64,000 nucleotides of DNA from positions 92,255 through 156,254 of the forward strand of contig JAVTVY010037353.1 of NCBI GenBank assembly GCA_036873755.1, given 5' to 3'. A program made the translations under genes and the position numbers. Positions within the stretch are counted from its first letter, which is position 1; each line of letters begins with the position of its first letter. Below the pieces are notes generated by a model. The model was not told where the DNA came from and did not search any database. It worked only from the letters and a program-made list of their open reading frames with translations. Positions 1 to 10,845 of this stretch are shown in pieces. The stretch comes from Hanleya hanleyi. Taxonomy: Eukaryota; Mollusca; Polyplacophora; Lepidopleurida; Hanleyidae.

Positions 1-488
1 CGATACGGAATGTGTAAGATTTGAAATTGGATCTGGTTCAGTCGGGGATATGATCATTTTAAGAATACATGGACTGTTTATTAGCATCGACAATCACTCA
101 CAATGAACTGTTTAGGTTAAATTTGGCAATAGAAGTCTCTCCAATGACCGCCTCCTTTGGAGAACTCATCAGGTACGCATGCGTGATGACCCGGTATGCC
201 ACACTTCATCCTTCCTGTATGATGACCATACATTTCCAAGTAATGTATTCCGTAGTATCCCCTGATGACCGCGAAGAGAGTCCGAAGAACGGGATAACGT
301 CGACCGTGAATATAGATATACATGTAGAGGTCCTGATTAGACATTTTGGCGCTTTGTTCGAACATAGTGTTCACGCCAAAATTATCGTCACCCGCCGCCC
401 AAAGAAGTAATTCTTGTTTGCCTTCTCCCATAGGAGCTGAAACAAAAATGTGAAGAATGCCTGTATGTATTTAATGCCGGTGTGGAGG
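1..488. other. Left edge, no supported gene
   Basis: Both strands carry open frames of about 100 codons here (69-410 forward, 117-431 reverse), but neither shows a recognisable domain or a consistent pair of splice signals. Nothing in this stretch can be supported as a gene. It could hold 3' exons of the minus-strand FKRP-like gene, but I could not recognise one. Confidence 0.4.
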
Positions 489-552
489 CTAAGAGTGTCC
501 GGTTGCTAAGAGTGTCCGGCCCCTATCTTCTAACCCAGCTAGAACATTTTTC

Positions 553-655
553 TCAACACTTGGGACAAGTGTCCATCTTTGGTTGCAATAGAAAAAGATA
601 TGAAAAAGGACTCTAATCACCAGGACATTCTTATCCATCACACCAGTACCAGGTT
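553..655 (+). repeat. Dispersed ~100-bp repeat, inverted partner at right end
   Basis: This stretch matches the reverse complement of 63895-64000 at most positions, including the shared stretch around GGACAAGTGTCC and the segment reading ATCACCAGGACATTCTT. The two copies lie at opposite ends of the window in inverted orientation, so this is a dispersed interspersed repeat. The open frame across it (489-671, minus) is a by-product. Confidence 0.65.
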
Positions 656-671
656 CTCGTAAACAGTTCAT

Positions 672-2941
672 AACTATCGGTTATTGTTACAGTTTTCAAT
701 TGTTTGACTCATTTCAGATTGCGCAGGGAGTTGATACGCAGTTGTGCCAAGGATATTTGTCTGCGAATAGATTTGGAATTTCAGTATAAGAATTCGCAAT
801 AGGGTTTTCAAATGTATTGTCTTTCGCAGACTCACGTACGAACGTTTCTTTTCCATTGCGTGATTGACATGGCGCTGATATATTTACAAGATTTAAAATA
901 TTATATAAACGGACCGGATATCACGTCTACAGTAAAAGCTGCGATTTCGGCCTCTCCTTGAAATTGTATCAGGTCTTCTTCACAAGAATTATTTCCATGC
1001 GCGAAGAAGTGAAAATCAGTCAAAATATCAAACAGAAGTGGATGGAACTGTCAACAAGAAAGTTCCTTGAATTATGACACTTTGAATATGTACCCTTCCA
1101 GTTACCAGACAAAAAGTTCGAATAACCCACCTTTCCTAATTTATGACAAATGTTCGCCCAGGTGCATTGAAGTGTGACTCCCGCAGTAAATTTGTGGTTC
1201 TTACTTTTTCTCTCCTGCATATGCGTACAGCATCGGGCATATTTCTAACTATAGATAGATGGTGTAAATATCCATCCCATTATCTTATTATTCCAAAGAA
1301 GGGCCATTATGTTTACATGAATATGTTGGCAACTGCAAGTCGAAAATAGTCCAGTTATTACTGATCTAAAATACCCCGTACAGTGGAGGAATACGAAGGA
1401 GATTAAAAGAACAAACCACAAATTTACGCCGGCAGTCACGCGTCAGTGCACCCATCGGTGCGCCGAAGCAAACATTTGTCTAAGAATTAAAACGAGAAAG
1501 GCGAATTATTGCAACATTCGAAAAATAAAACCGCACTCCGATAGAAGACCGTATTGTCATGAAGATGTTAGTAATGTTGTGAGAACGTGTTAACGTTGAT
1601 AGATGCTGGACCAACTTAGACAGACAACCCCTTCCGGGGATTTTAGTATTTAAAATGAGTTTTGAATTAAAATAAATACCCGGTACGTGTGTTCGTGTGC
1701 CAAGGCTCAGTAAACTATCGCAGAAATACCTCTCAAACCGCCGCCATAAACAACTGGCGCGTTCGCAAGGAGAGTCTGAAATATGTTTTTCGGCCAATCT
1801 CCTGGCGAGTTCCAAATGTATGCGTAATTTGCTATGCCCATGGCAAACAGTGACCTTCCTGAAAAATATCATGACCACAAAAATGGAAATTGGAAATAAG
1901 TAAAAAGTCGTCTAATTCAAACATTTTTTATAGTTCCATTGATATAGTGAGCTTGCGTGAACCGTACTGAATGCAATTATGCATTAATATATTGCATAAC
2001 ATAGGAGCCTACTTGTTTCATCTTGCTTGACGCCCGCACAAGAAATTGTAGAAATTGGTAATGTCGTCAAGGCAGCTTTTTTTCATAACAAATACGTGTC
2101 GCTGTGGACACAACATACGCCGCATGTCTGAATATATATATGGTTGGAGCAAGAGTATGGATCCCGAGTGCGCATCTGAACGTACATGTATATGTGCTTT
2201 CTTTAATATTGACGTCATAGATGACGTCGCAGTCACGTGACTTCTTCTCTGGGTACATTCCATGGTCCATCCCTTGGCGCTCACTGGGAGTATTTCAGCT
2301 GTATGAGATTGTAACAACTGAACTTCTAATTTGTGCGAAACTACCATGATAACAGTGGCCACATACACACAAGCTGAAATGATCATTCAATCTCGGGTTT
2401 GCACTATAATTGAAGTTAAAGCTTAGACAGTATTATTTTGTTCTGATAGTAGCCATTGACGCCATTCTCTTCCAGGGTGCCTTGCGACACGCTCCATTTA
2501 CCAATGTAGGGTTCTCGCCATGTTTTGCACGATTCTTGCAGAAACCAAGAACTGGTCTATCTGTTTTACTGATCGCAAAATGTATAAATGTATTTATCTT
2601 GAAATACATGTACACTAAACAGTTATTGAATGTATTTCGAAACGCCAGTTTCACACAGTTTGAAGGCAACTTTTTGACAAATTACCCTAGAACTATATGT
2701 TGCGGAAACAGATATCGGTGAGTAGCGACTGATATCAATTCGCCCAGTTAGACGGTCGCCATGTTCGTTCACTGTAGCAACAGATGACCTCGGGTCAACT
2801 CCGGCACAGTCCGTGAGACCCTGACAGCGCTAAATGGAGTGGCGCGAAGCAGAACGTAATGAATGCCTGGAAGAGTTTGTCTTGACGCCTCACTGACCGC
2901 ATGAATTCTGGTTCATCAATAGGGTCGCTTTGATATTTCTT
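672..2941. other. Non-coding stretch, no gene seen
   Basis: AT-rich anonymous sequence with only short unrelated open frames. I saw no domain, RNA gene or clear repeat structure. A faint similarity between about 1975-2240 and 5040-5230 was too weak to call. Confidence 0.4.
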
Positions 2942-4470
2942 TAATGACAAGTGAGGAATGACTACATTGTAGTCAAAACCTGCGGCAGTGGCAATAATAC
3001 AGTGAAGGGCATATCAGCGGAGGTAGTGGTAATTGTAGAAAAAAGCGCCATCTGCCAGTGTTTCGTGCCAAGGGAAGTAATTTTCAACTTCTAACCCATA
3101 ATTGTAGGAATTGCGTAATAGGTCTGATACCATATATCCAACGATTTTGACTGATCCGTGCCGTCTTTACTGAATTGACAGACGAAGTCACAATGATCGC
3201 TTTGGCAATGTCTTGGTACAAGTAAATATAATTTTCAAGGATTTAGTCATAGCGCGAAAATCTACGCTCTTCAGTCGCTTACTTTGGCGAGCAAAATGGA
3301 AAATTATGGAAAAGTTAATTTTCAATGAATTTAGTATCAGGTCTATCACCTTGATCTGTGAGACTATGGAATGGGGTTGAAGGCTTTATCGAACTGTCCA
3401 AGAGGCATAATGACACTTTTCACTATTCAAACTGAGGCCTGTGACAGTCTTGATATTCGATTAGAATAATTAATCAAGTGTCTGCATTTACGTGTGTTAT
3501 CATCTGCAAACTAAATACCTTGACACTCTTTTCATGCAGCAAGTCAATACCAAGACATGGTTTGCTCCTTCTATATAAATGATTAACTATTTCATTCTTA
3601 GGAAATATCATCCCATCTGACATGCTCGGCCAAGCCTTTTCGAAGGTTGCTAATTTTCTTAATTCTTTTGGTACATCAAGCTATTGCATTCACGGAAATG
3701 ACTGCCAAGTTAAAGTCAATATGGAAGGTACCTAAGTATCAAAATCAAACTAAAAAAAAACCCTCCAGGAAATTAAGACCATAGCTTTTGACAACGAAGT
3801 GAAATAGATCGCTTTTATGATCAGTATCTGCTAATATATGAAGTAATTCCATTCGTAAAACTGATTGACAAAGTAACGTAAATTGTGAAGTGTAGAACCA
3901 GTAAATTCTAGCAGAAATGGGCTCTGACTTGAGAGAATGATGTCAAATGCAATTTGTTTCTGCCCATTGTCTGCTGATACACATAAGTACTGAATTTACG
4001 GAAGTGATTAATGCTAATCTAAAGGGATTCTGAGTGCCGAAGAGGACGGGAACATCAGTACCAGCGAAGCAAGGCCCTGGCTTGCGAGAATGGTTATAGA
4101 GAGGCTGTGTTCCGAAAGAGGATCATTCGAAATAGCTATGTGCCAAATTGCATGCTTGTAACCGGAAGTGCACAATATAACTGCACAACTATGATGTATT
4201 GTTCGCGCACAGGGTTGTCTAACTCATTAAATACTAAATAGTCGTTTCTGTATTATAAAACCAGTTGCGCATAAAGTCAGTTTTGAGTATTCCGCGGCCC
4301 CTGTTGACGTAAGAGAATGGAAGTCTGAACGGAAATTAATGAGCAATAATTCATTGCACAGAATATAGTTGCAAATGAATTTAAATCTGCCTAAAGACAG
4401 GGTTGTCATGTGTGATCGGAGGTTGAAAAGAAAAATGTGGCAGAGATCACACTCTCTTAGCGAATGCGTA
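2942..4470 (+). repeat. Segmental duplication, copy 1 (partner 29902-32060)
   Basis: From about 2942 the sequence runs parallel, in the same orientation, to 29902 onward. Shared landmarks include the segment with ATATCAGCGGAGGTAGTGG (about 3010 and 29968), the segment around GAGGACGGGAACATCA (about 4045 and 30998) and the block at 4330-4450 matching 31921-32045. Indels separate the copies: about 3680-3910 here has no clear partner, and copy 2 carries extra sequence at 30210-30300 and 31204-31910. The element could be an old non-autonomous transposon or a segmental duplication; no terminal repeats were found. Confidence 0.7.
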
Positions 4471-5267
4471 TTTAGAAAAACTGATTCATACTTATCATAC
4501 CGATACTTACACCAGAACTTTATCAAAGAGTGATTTCGGGTCTAGGTTAAAGTTTATATGTTTATTTCTAGGGTTTCTCTGTGACAATTATTTGAGGGTT
4601 CATGTATCTCTTGTTTGTGAATAAAGGAATAATACAGTTTAAGCAAATAGCAGGGAAAAGTTCTGAGAAAGTTCTAGGTGATATTTGATTGGATTGGAGC
4701 ACATTATTGCATTCTCGGAGACGGTCGCACGACATTTGAGTGGGAAATCCTCAATCTGTTGCTCCGTCCACTGATACATTGCAACCGTATTCTAGGCCTA
4801 CTAGTACGCACTGAGGGCGATCAGTTTACTTTCCCTGTATTAATCAACAATTGATAAAGATATGATAAGATAAACATTTTCCACCTTTTTTCACCTCACC
4901 ACGAATATATTCCACTGCGTACACTCGATTCGACCAATCCTACATGAGTGCGCTCGGTCGGAGAAAGAACGTTTCTGTTAGGAAGCTTCATCCGCGAGAT
5001 GCTCCATTCGACCCAATTTGATACTATAGGTTTATAATGAATGCAATTAAGTATTATTAGAATGCATAATTTCATTGTTTCTTGCCATACGAAATTTCGG
5101 AATTTGGTAACGTCGACAAAGTACATGTACATCTGGATGGAGCAAGAGGCTGAACTGTGATGTAAAACGCTTTGTGATTGGCTCATCAGTCTCTCGATAT
5201 TTGGCGAGAACGCACGAGTTTATTTGTTGTGCCACGTTATAGTTTATTCACAATATAATATGTAAAT
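4471..5267. other. Flank downstream of LicD exon, no gene seen
   Basis: On the minus strand this would be intron or 3' flank after the LicD exon. I found no further LicD-like coding block here. The remaining open frames are short and unrelated. Confidence 0.35.
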
Positions 5268-5293
5268 CTAATAAGATTGCGGTGTTTTCGTAC

Positions 5294-5468
5294 TTGTAGT
5301 GACCATGGCCTGGATTCCTTTCGATTTACAGTATTCTTCAAGACCTCGTTTGACCTCCTGCCAGTTGGCTACGTAGCCGAGATCAATGTCACCGCTGTCC
5401 CACGGAAGAATTCCCCGCACCTTAACGGCACCCAGGGCAACACCACCATCGATGAAATATGTAATGTT
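5294..5468 (-). CDS. LicD-domain exon of an FKRP/fukutin-like gene
   Basis: An internal exon on the minus strand. It encodes a peptide starting NITYFIDGG and containing ALGAVK and LPWDSGDIDLG, the signature of the LicD/fukutin nucleotidyltransferase fold (GG..LGA followed by a PWD..D.D metal-binding motif; here the usual DDD reads SGD). In this family the domain transfers phospho-sugars or alditol phosphates to glycans in the Golgi. The 5' boundary is an excellent acceptor: a 16-nt pyrimidine-rich run ending TTTCAG at 5469, leaving the exon in phase 0. The 3' boundary is less certain: ACAA|GTACGA at 5294/5293, or ATG|GTCACT at 5304. The following codons soon reach a stop, consistent with intron. 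I infer it belongs to the same gene as the exon at 35656-36924: same strand, correct order, matching phase. By comparison with FKRP, about 40-50 residues, including a Pro-Pro-Cys-Cys-type segment, are missing between the two, so a small exon in between probably escaped me. Confidence 0.8.
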
Positions 5469-5487
5469 CTGAAAGAAGAAAAAACAG
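5469..5487 (-). promoter_or_regulatory. 3' splice site (acceptor) of the LicD exon
   Basis: Read on the minus strand, an almost pure pyrimidine tract ends in TTTCAG directly before the exon. The 42-bp minisatellite begins only about 5 bases upstream of this tract, so any branch point must lie inside the tandem repeat or in its last degenerate unit. Confidence 0.8.
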
Positions 5488-5491
5488 TTAA

Positions 5492-8400
5492 ACATATATA
5501 ATCCCAGTACTGTCAAGATGCCGAGGTCAATGCGGGTATATAATCCTGATACTATCGGGATAACAAGGTCAGTGCTGGTATATCATCATGATGCTATCGC
5601 GATACCGAGGTCAATGTGGGTATATCATCCTGATACTCTCGATATACCGAGGTCAATGTGGGTATATCATGATGATGCAATCGCGATACCGAGGTCAATG
5701 TGGGTATATCATGATGATGCTATCGCGATACCGAGGTCAGTGTGGGTAGAGCATGATGCTATCGCGATACCGAGATCAATGTGGTTATATCATGATGATG
5801 CTATCGCGATTCTGAGGTCAACGTGGGTATATCATGATGATGCTATCGCGATATCGAGGTCAATGTGGGTATATGATGATGATGCTATCGCGATACCGAG
5901 GTCAATGTGGGTATAGCATGATGATGCTATCGGGATATCGAGGTCAATTTGGTTATATCATAATGATGCTATCGCGATACTGAGGTCAATGTGGGTATAC
6001 CATCATGATGCCAACGCGATATCGAGGTCAGCGAGGTATATCATCATGATGCTATCGCGACACCGAGGTCAATGTGGGTATAGCATCATGACCCTATCGC
6101 GATACCGAGGTCAATGCGGGTATATCATGATGATGCTATCACGATACCGAGGTCAGCGAGGTATATCATCGTGATGCTATCGAGATACCGAGGTCAGTGC
6201 TGGCATATCTTCATGATGCTATCGCGATACCGAGTTCAATGTGGGTATATCATGATGATGCTATCGCAACACCGAGGTCAATATGGGTATATCATGATGA
6301 TGCTATCGCGATACCGAGGTCAATGTGGGTATATCATGATGATGCTATCGCGATACCGAGGTCAATGTTTGTATATCATGATGATGCTATCGCGATACCG
6401 AGGTCAATGATGGCATACACCATGATACTCGGGATACCGAGGTCAATGCGGGTATATCATCTTGATGCTATCGCGATGCCGTGGTCAATGTGAGTATACC
6501 ATCATCATGCTATCGCGATACCGGGGTCGATGCGGGTATATCATCATGATACTATCGGGATACCGAAGTCAATGCGGGTATATCATCATGATACTATCGG
6601 TATACCGAGGTCAATGTGAGTGTATTATCCGGATACTATCGGTATACCGAGGTCAATGCGGGTATATCATCATGATACTATCGGTATACCGAGGTCAATG
6701 TTGGTGTATTATCCTGATACTCTCGGTATACAGAGGTTAATGTGGGTATATCATCATGATATTATCGGTATACCGAGGTCAATGATGGTGTATTATCCTG
6801 ATACTATCGGTATACCGAGGTCAATGATGGTGTATCATCATGATACTATCGGGATACCGAGGTCAATGTGGGTATATCATCATGATACTCTCGGTTTCCC
6901 GAGGTCAATGTGGGTATATCATCATGATACTCTCGGTATACCGAGGTCAATGATGGTGTATCATCATGATACTATCGGTATACCGAGGTAAATGATGGTA
7001 TATCATCATGATACTATCGGTATACCGAGGTCAATGATGGTGTATCATCATGATGCTATCGGTATACCGAGGTCAATGATGGTGTATTATCCTGATACTC
7101 TCGGTATACCGAGGTCAATGATGGTGTATCATCAGGATACTATCGGTATACCGAGGTCAATGTGGGTATATCATCATGATACTATCGGTATACCGAGGTC
7201 TATGATGGTGTATTATCCTGATACTCTCGGTATACCGAGGTCAATGATGGTGTATTATCCTGATACTATCGGAATACCGAGGTCAATGATGGTGTATTAT
7301 CCTGATACTATCGATATACCGAGATCAATGTGGGTGTATCATGATACTATCGGTATACCGAGGTCAATGTGGGTATATCATCATGCTACTCTCGGTTTAT
7401 CGAGGTCAATGATGGTCTATTATCGTCATACTATCGGTATACCGAGGTCAATGATGGTGTATTATCCTGATACTATCGGTATACCGAGGTCAATGTGGGT
7501 ATATCATCATGATACTCTCGGTATACCGAGGTCAATGTGGGTATATCATCATGATACTCTCGGTATACCGAGGTCAATGTGGGTGTATCATCATGACACT
7601 ATCGGTATACCGAGGTCAATGTGGGTGTATTATCGTGATACTATCGGTATACCGAGGTCAATGATGGTGTATTATCCTGATACTATCGGTATACCGAGGT
7701 CAATGCGGGTATATCATCATGATAATCTCGATATACCGAGGTCAATGTGGGTATATCATCATGATACTCTCGGCATACCGAGGTCAATGTGGGTATATCA
7801 TCATGATACTCTCGGTATACCGAGGTCAATGATGGTGTATTATCCTGATACTATCGGTATACCGAGGTCAATGCGGGTATATCATCATGATACTTTCGAT
7901 ATACCGAGGTCAATGTGGGTATATCATCATGATACTCTCGGCATACCGAGGTCAATGTGGGTATATCATCATGATACTCTCGGTATACCGAGGTTCAACG
8001 ATGGTGTATTATCCTGATACTCTCGATATACCGAGGTCAATGTGGGTATATCATCATGATACTATCGGGATACCGAGGTCAATGATGGTGTATTATCCTG
8101 ATACTATCGGCATACCGAGGTCAATGCGGGTATATCATCATGATACTCTCGGTATACCGAGGTCAATGATGGTGTATTATCCTGATACTATCGGTATACC
8201 GAGGTCAATGATGGTGTATCATCATGATACTATCGGGATACCGAGGTCAATGATGGTGTATTATCCTGATACTATCGGTATACCGAGGTCAATGCGGGTA
8301 TATCATCATGATACTCTCGGTATACCGAGGTCAATGATGGTGTATCATCATGATGCTATCGGTATACCGAGGTCAATGATGGTGTATCATCATGATACTA

Positions 8401-10845
8401 TCGGTATACCGAGGTAAATGATGGTGTATCATCATGATGCTATCGGTATACCGAGGTCAATGATGGTGTATCATCATGATGCTATCGGTATACCGAGGTC
8501 AATGATGGTGTATCATCATGATACTCTCGGTATACCGAGGTCAATGCGGGTATATCATCATGATACTCTCGGTATACCGAGGTCAATGCGGGTATATCAT
8601 CATCATACTCTCGGTTTTTCCGGGGTCAATGATGGTGTATCATCATGATACTATCGGGATACCGAGGTCAATGATGGTGTATTATCCTGATACTATCGGT
8701 TTACCGAGGTCAATGCGGGTATATCATCTTGATACTCTCGATATACCGAGGTCAATGCGGGTATATCATCATGATACTATCGGTATACCGAGGTCAATGT
8801 TGGTGTATCATCTTGATACTCTCGATATACCGAGGTCAATGTGGGTATATCATAATGATACTCTCGATATACCGAGGTCAATGTGGGTATATCATCATGA
8901 TACTCTCGATATACCGAGGTCAATGTGGGTATATCATAATGATACTCTCGATATACCGAGGTCAATGTGGGTATATCATCATGATACTATCGGTATACCG
9001 AGGTCAATGATGGTGTATTATCCTGATACTCTCGGTATACCGAGGTCAATGTGGGTGTATCATCATGACACTATCGGTATACCGAGGTCAATGTGGGTAT
9101 ATCATCCTGATACTCTCGATATACCGAGGTCAATGTGGGTATATCATCATGATACTCTCGATATACCGAGGTCAATGTGGGTATATCATAATGATACTCT
9201 CGATATACCGAGGTCAATGTGGGTATATCATCATGATACTCTCGGTATACCGAGGTCAATGTGGGTATATCATCATGATACTCTCGGTATACCGAGGTCA
9301 ATGTGGGTGTATCATCATGACACTATCGGTATACCGAGGTCAATGATGGTGTATTATCGTGATACTATCGGTATACCGAGGTCAATGATGGTGTATTATC
9401 CTGATACTATCGGTATACCGAGGTCAACGCGGGTATATCATCATGATAATCTCGATATACCGAGGTCAATGTGGGTATATCATCAAGATACTCTCGGCAT
9501 ACCGAGGTCAATGTGGGTATATCATCATGATACTCTCGGTATACCGAGGTCAATGATGGTGTATTATCCTGATACTATCGGTATACCGAGGTCAATGCGG
9601 GTATATCATCATGATACTCTCGATATACCGAGGTCAATGTGGGTATATCATCATGATACTCTCGGCATACCGAGGTCAATGTGGGTATATCATCATGATA
9701 CTCTCGGTATACCGAGGTCAACGATGGTGTATTATCCTGATACTCTCGATATACCGAGGTCAATGTGGGTATATCATCATGATACTATCGGGATACCGAG
9801 GTCAACGATGGTGTATTATCCTGATACTATCGGTATACCGAGGTCAATGCGGGTATATCATCATGATACTCTCGGTATACCGAGGTCAATGATGGTGTAT
9901 TATCCTGATACTATCGGTATACCGAGGTCAATGATGGTGTATCATCATGATACTATCGGGATACCGAGGTCAATGATGGTGTATTATCCTGATACTATCG
10001 GTATACCGAGGTCAATGCGGGTATATCATCATGATACTCTCGGTATACCGAGGTCAATGATGGTATATCATCCAGATACTATCGGTATACCGAGGTCAAT
10101 GATGGTGTATTATCCTGATACTATCGGTATACCGAGGTCAACGCGGGTATATCATCATGATACTCTCGGTATACCGAGGTCAATGATGGTGTATCATCAT
10201 GATGCTATCGGTATACCGAGGTCAATGATGGTGTATCATCATGATGCTATCGGTATACCGAGGTCATTGATGGTGTATCATCATGATGCTATCGGTATAC
10301 CGAGGTCAATGATGGTGTATCATCATGATACTCTCGGTATACCGAGGTCAATGCGGGTATATCATCATGATACTCTCGGTATACCGAGGTCAATGCGTGT
10401 ATATCATCATCATACTCTCGGTTTTTCCGGGGTCAATGATGGTGTATCATCATGATACTATCGGGATACCGAGGTCAATGATGGTGTATTATCCTGATAC
10501 TATCGGTTTACCGAGGTCAATGCGGGTATATCATCCTGATACTCTCGATATACCGAGGTCAATGCGGGTATATCATCATGATACTATCGGTATACCGAGG
10601 TCAATGTTGGTGTATCATCTTGATACTCTACCGAGGTCAATGTGGGTATATCATAATGATACTCTCGATATACCGAGGTCAATGTGGGTATATCATCCTG
10701 ATACTCTCGATATACCGAGGTCAATGTGGGTATATCATTATGATACTCTCGATATACCGAGGTCAATGTGGGTATATCATAATGATACTCTCGATATACC
10801 GAGGTCAATGTGGGTATATTATCATGATACTATCGGGATACCGAT
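5492..10845 (+). repeat. 42-bp minisatellite, about 127 copies
   Basis: Tandem array with a 42-bp unit (14 codons). Each unit contains CCGAGGTCAATG followed by GTATATCATCATGATAC. Units up to about 6530 mostly carry TCGCGATACCGAGG. From about 6600 they carry TCGGTATACCGA, a perfect 12-bp palindrome. Because 42 is a multiple of three, two forward frames and one reverse frame stay open for long distances (645 codons at 8518-10455), reading IPRSMWVYHHDTIG-like units. I treat these as repeat artefacts. A higher-order period is visible: the variant block with GGTTTTTCCGGGG at about 8610 recurs at about 10417, 1807 bases on, and neighbouring variants follow in the same order. One unit near 10625 is shortened by 12 bases. 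The array probably lies in the intron of the FKRP-like gene, adjacent to its acceptor. Confidence 0.97.

Noticed and set aside
69..431. Overlapping ~100-codon frames on both strands at the left edge
   Set aside because: No domain and no splice evidence; considered as a possible 3' exon of the FKRP-like gene but nothing matched the expected LicD C-terminal motifs.
1975..5230. Similarity between 1975-2240 and 5040-5230
   Set aside because: Only scattered short words match (for example around GGAGCAAGAG); too weak by eye to call a repeat.
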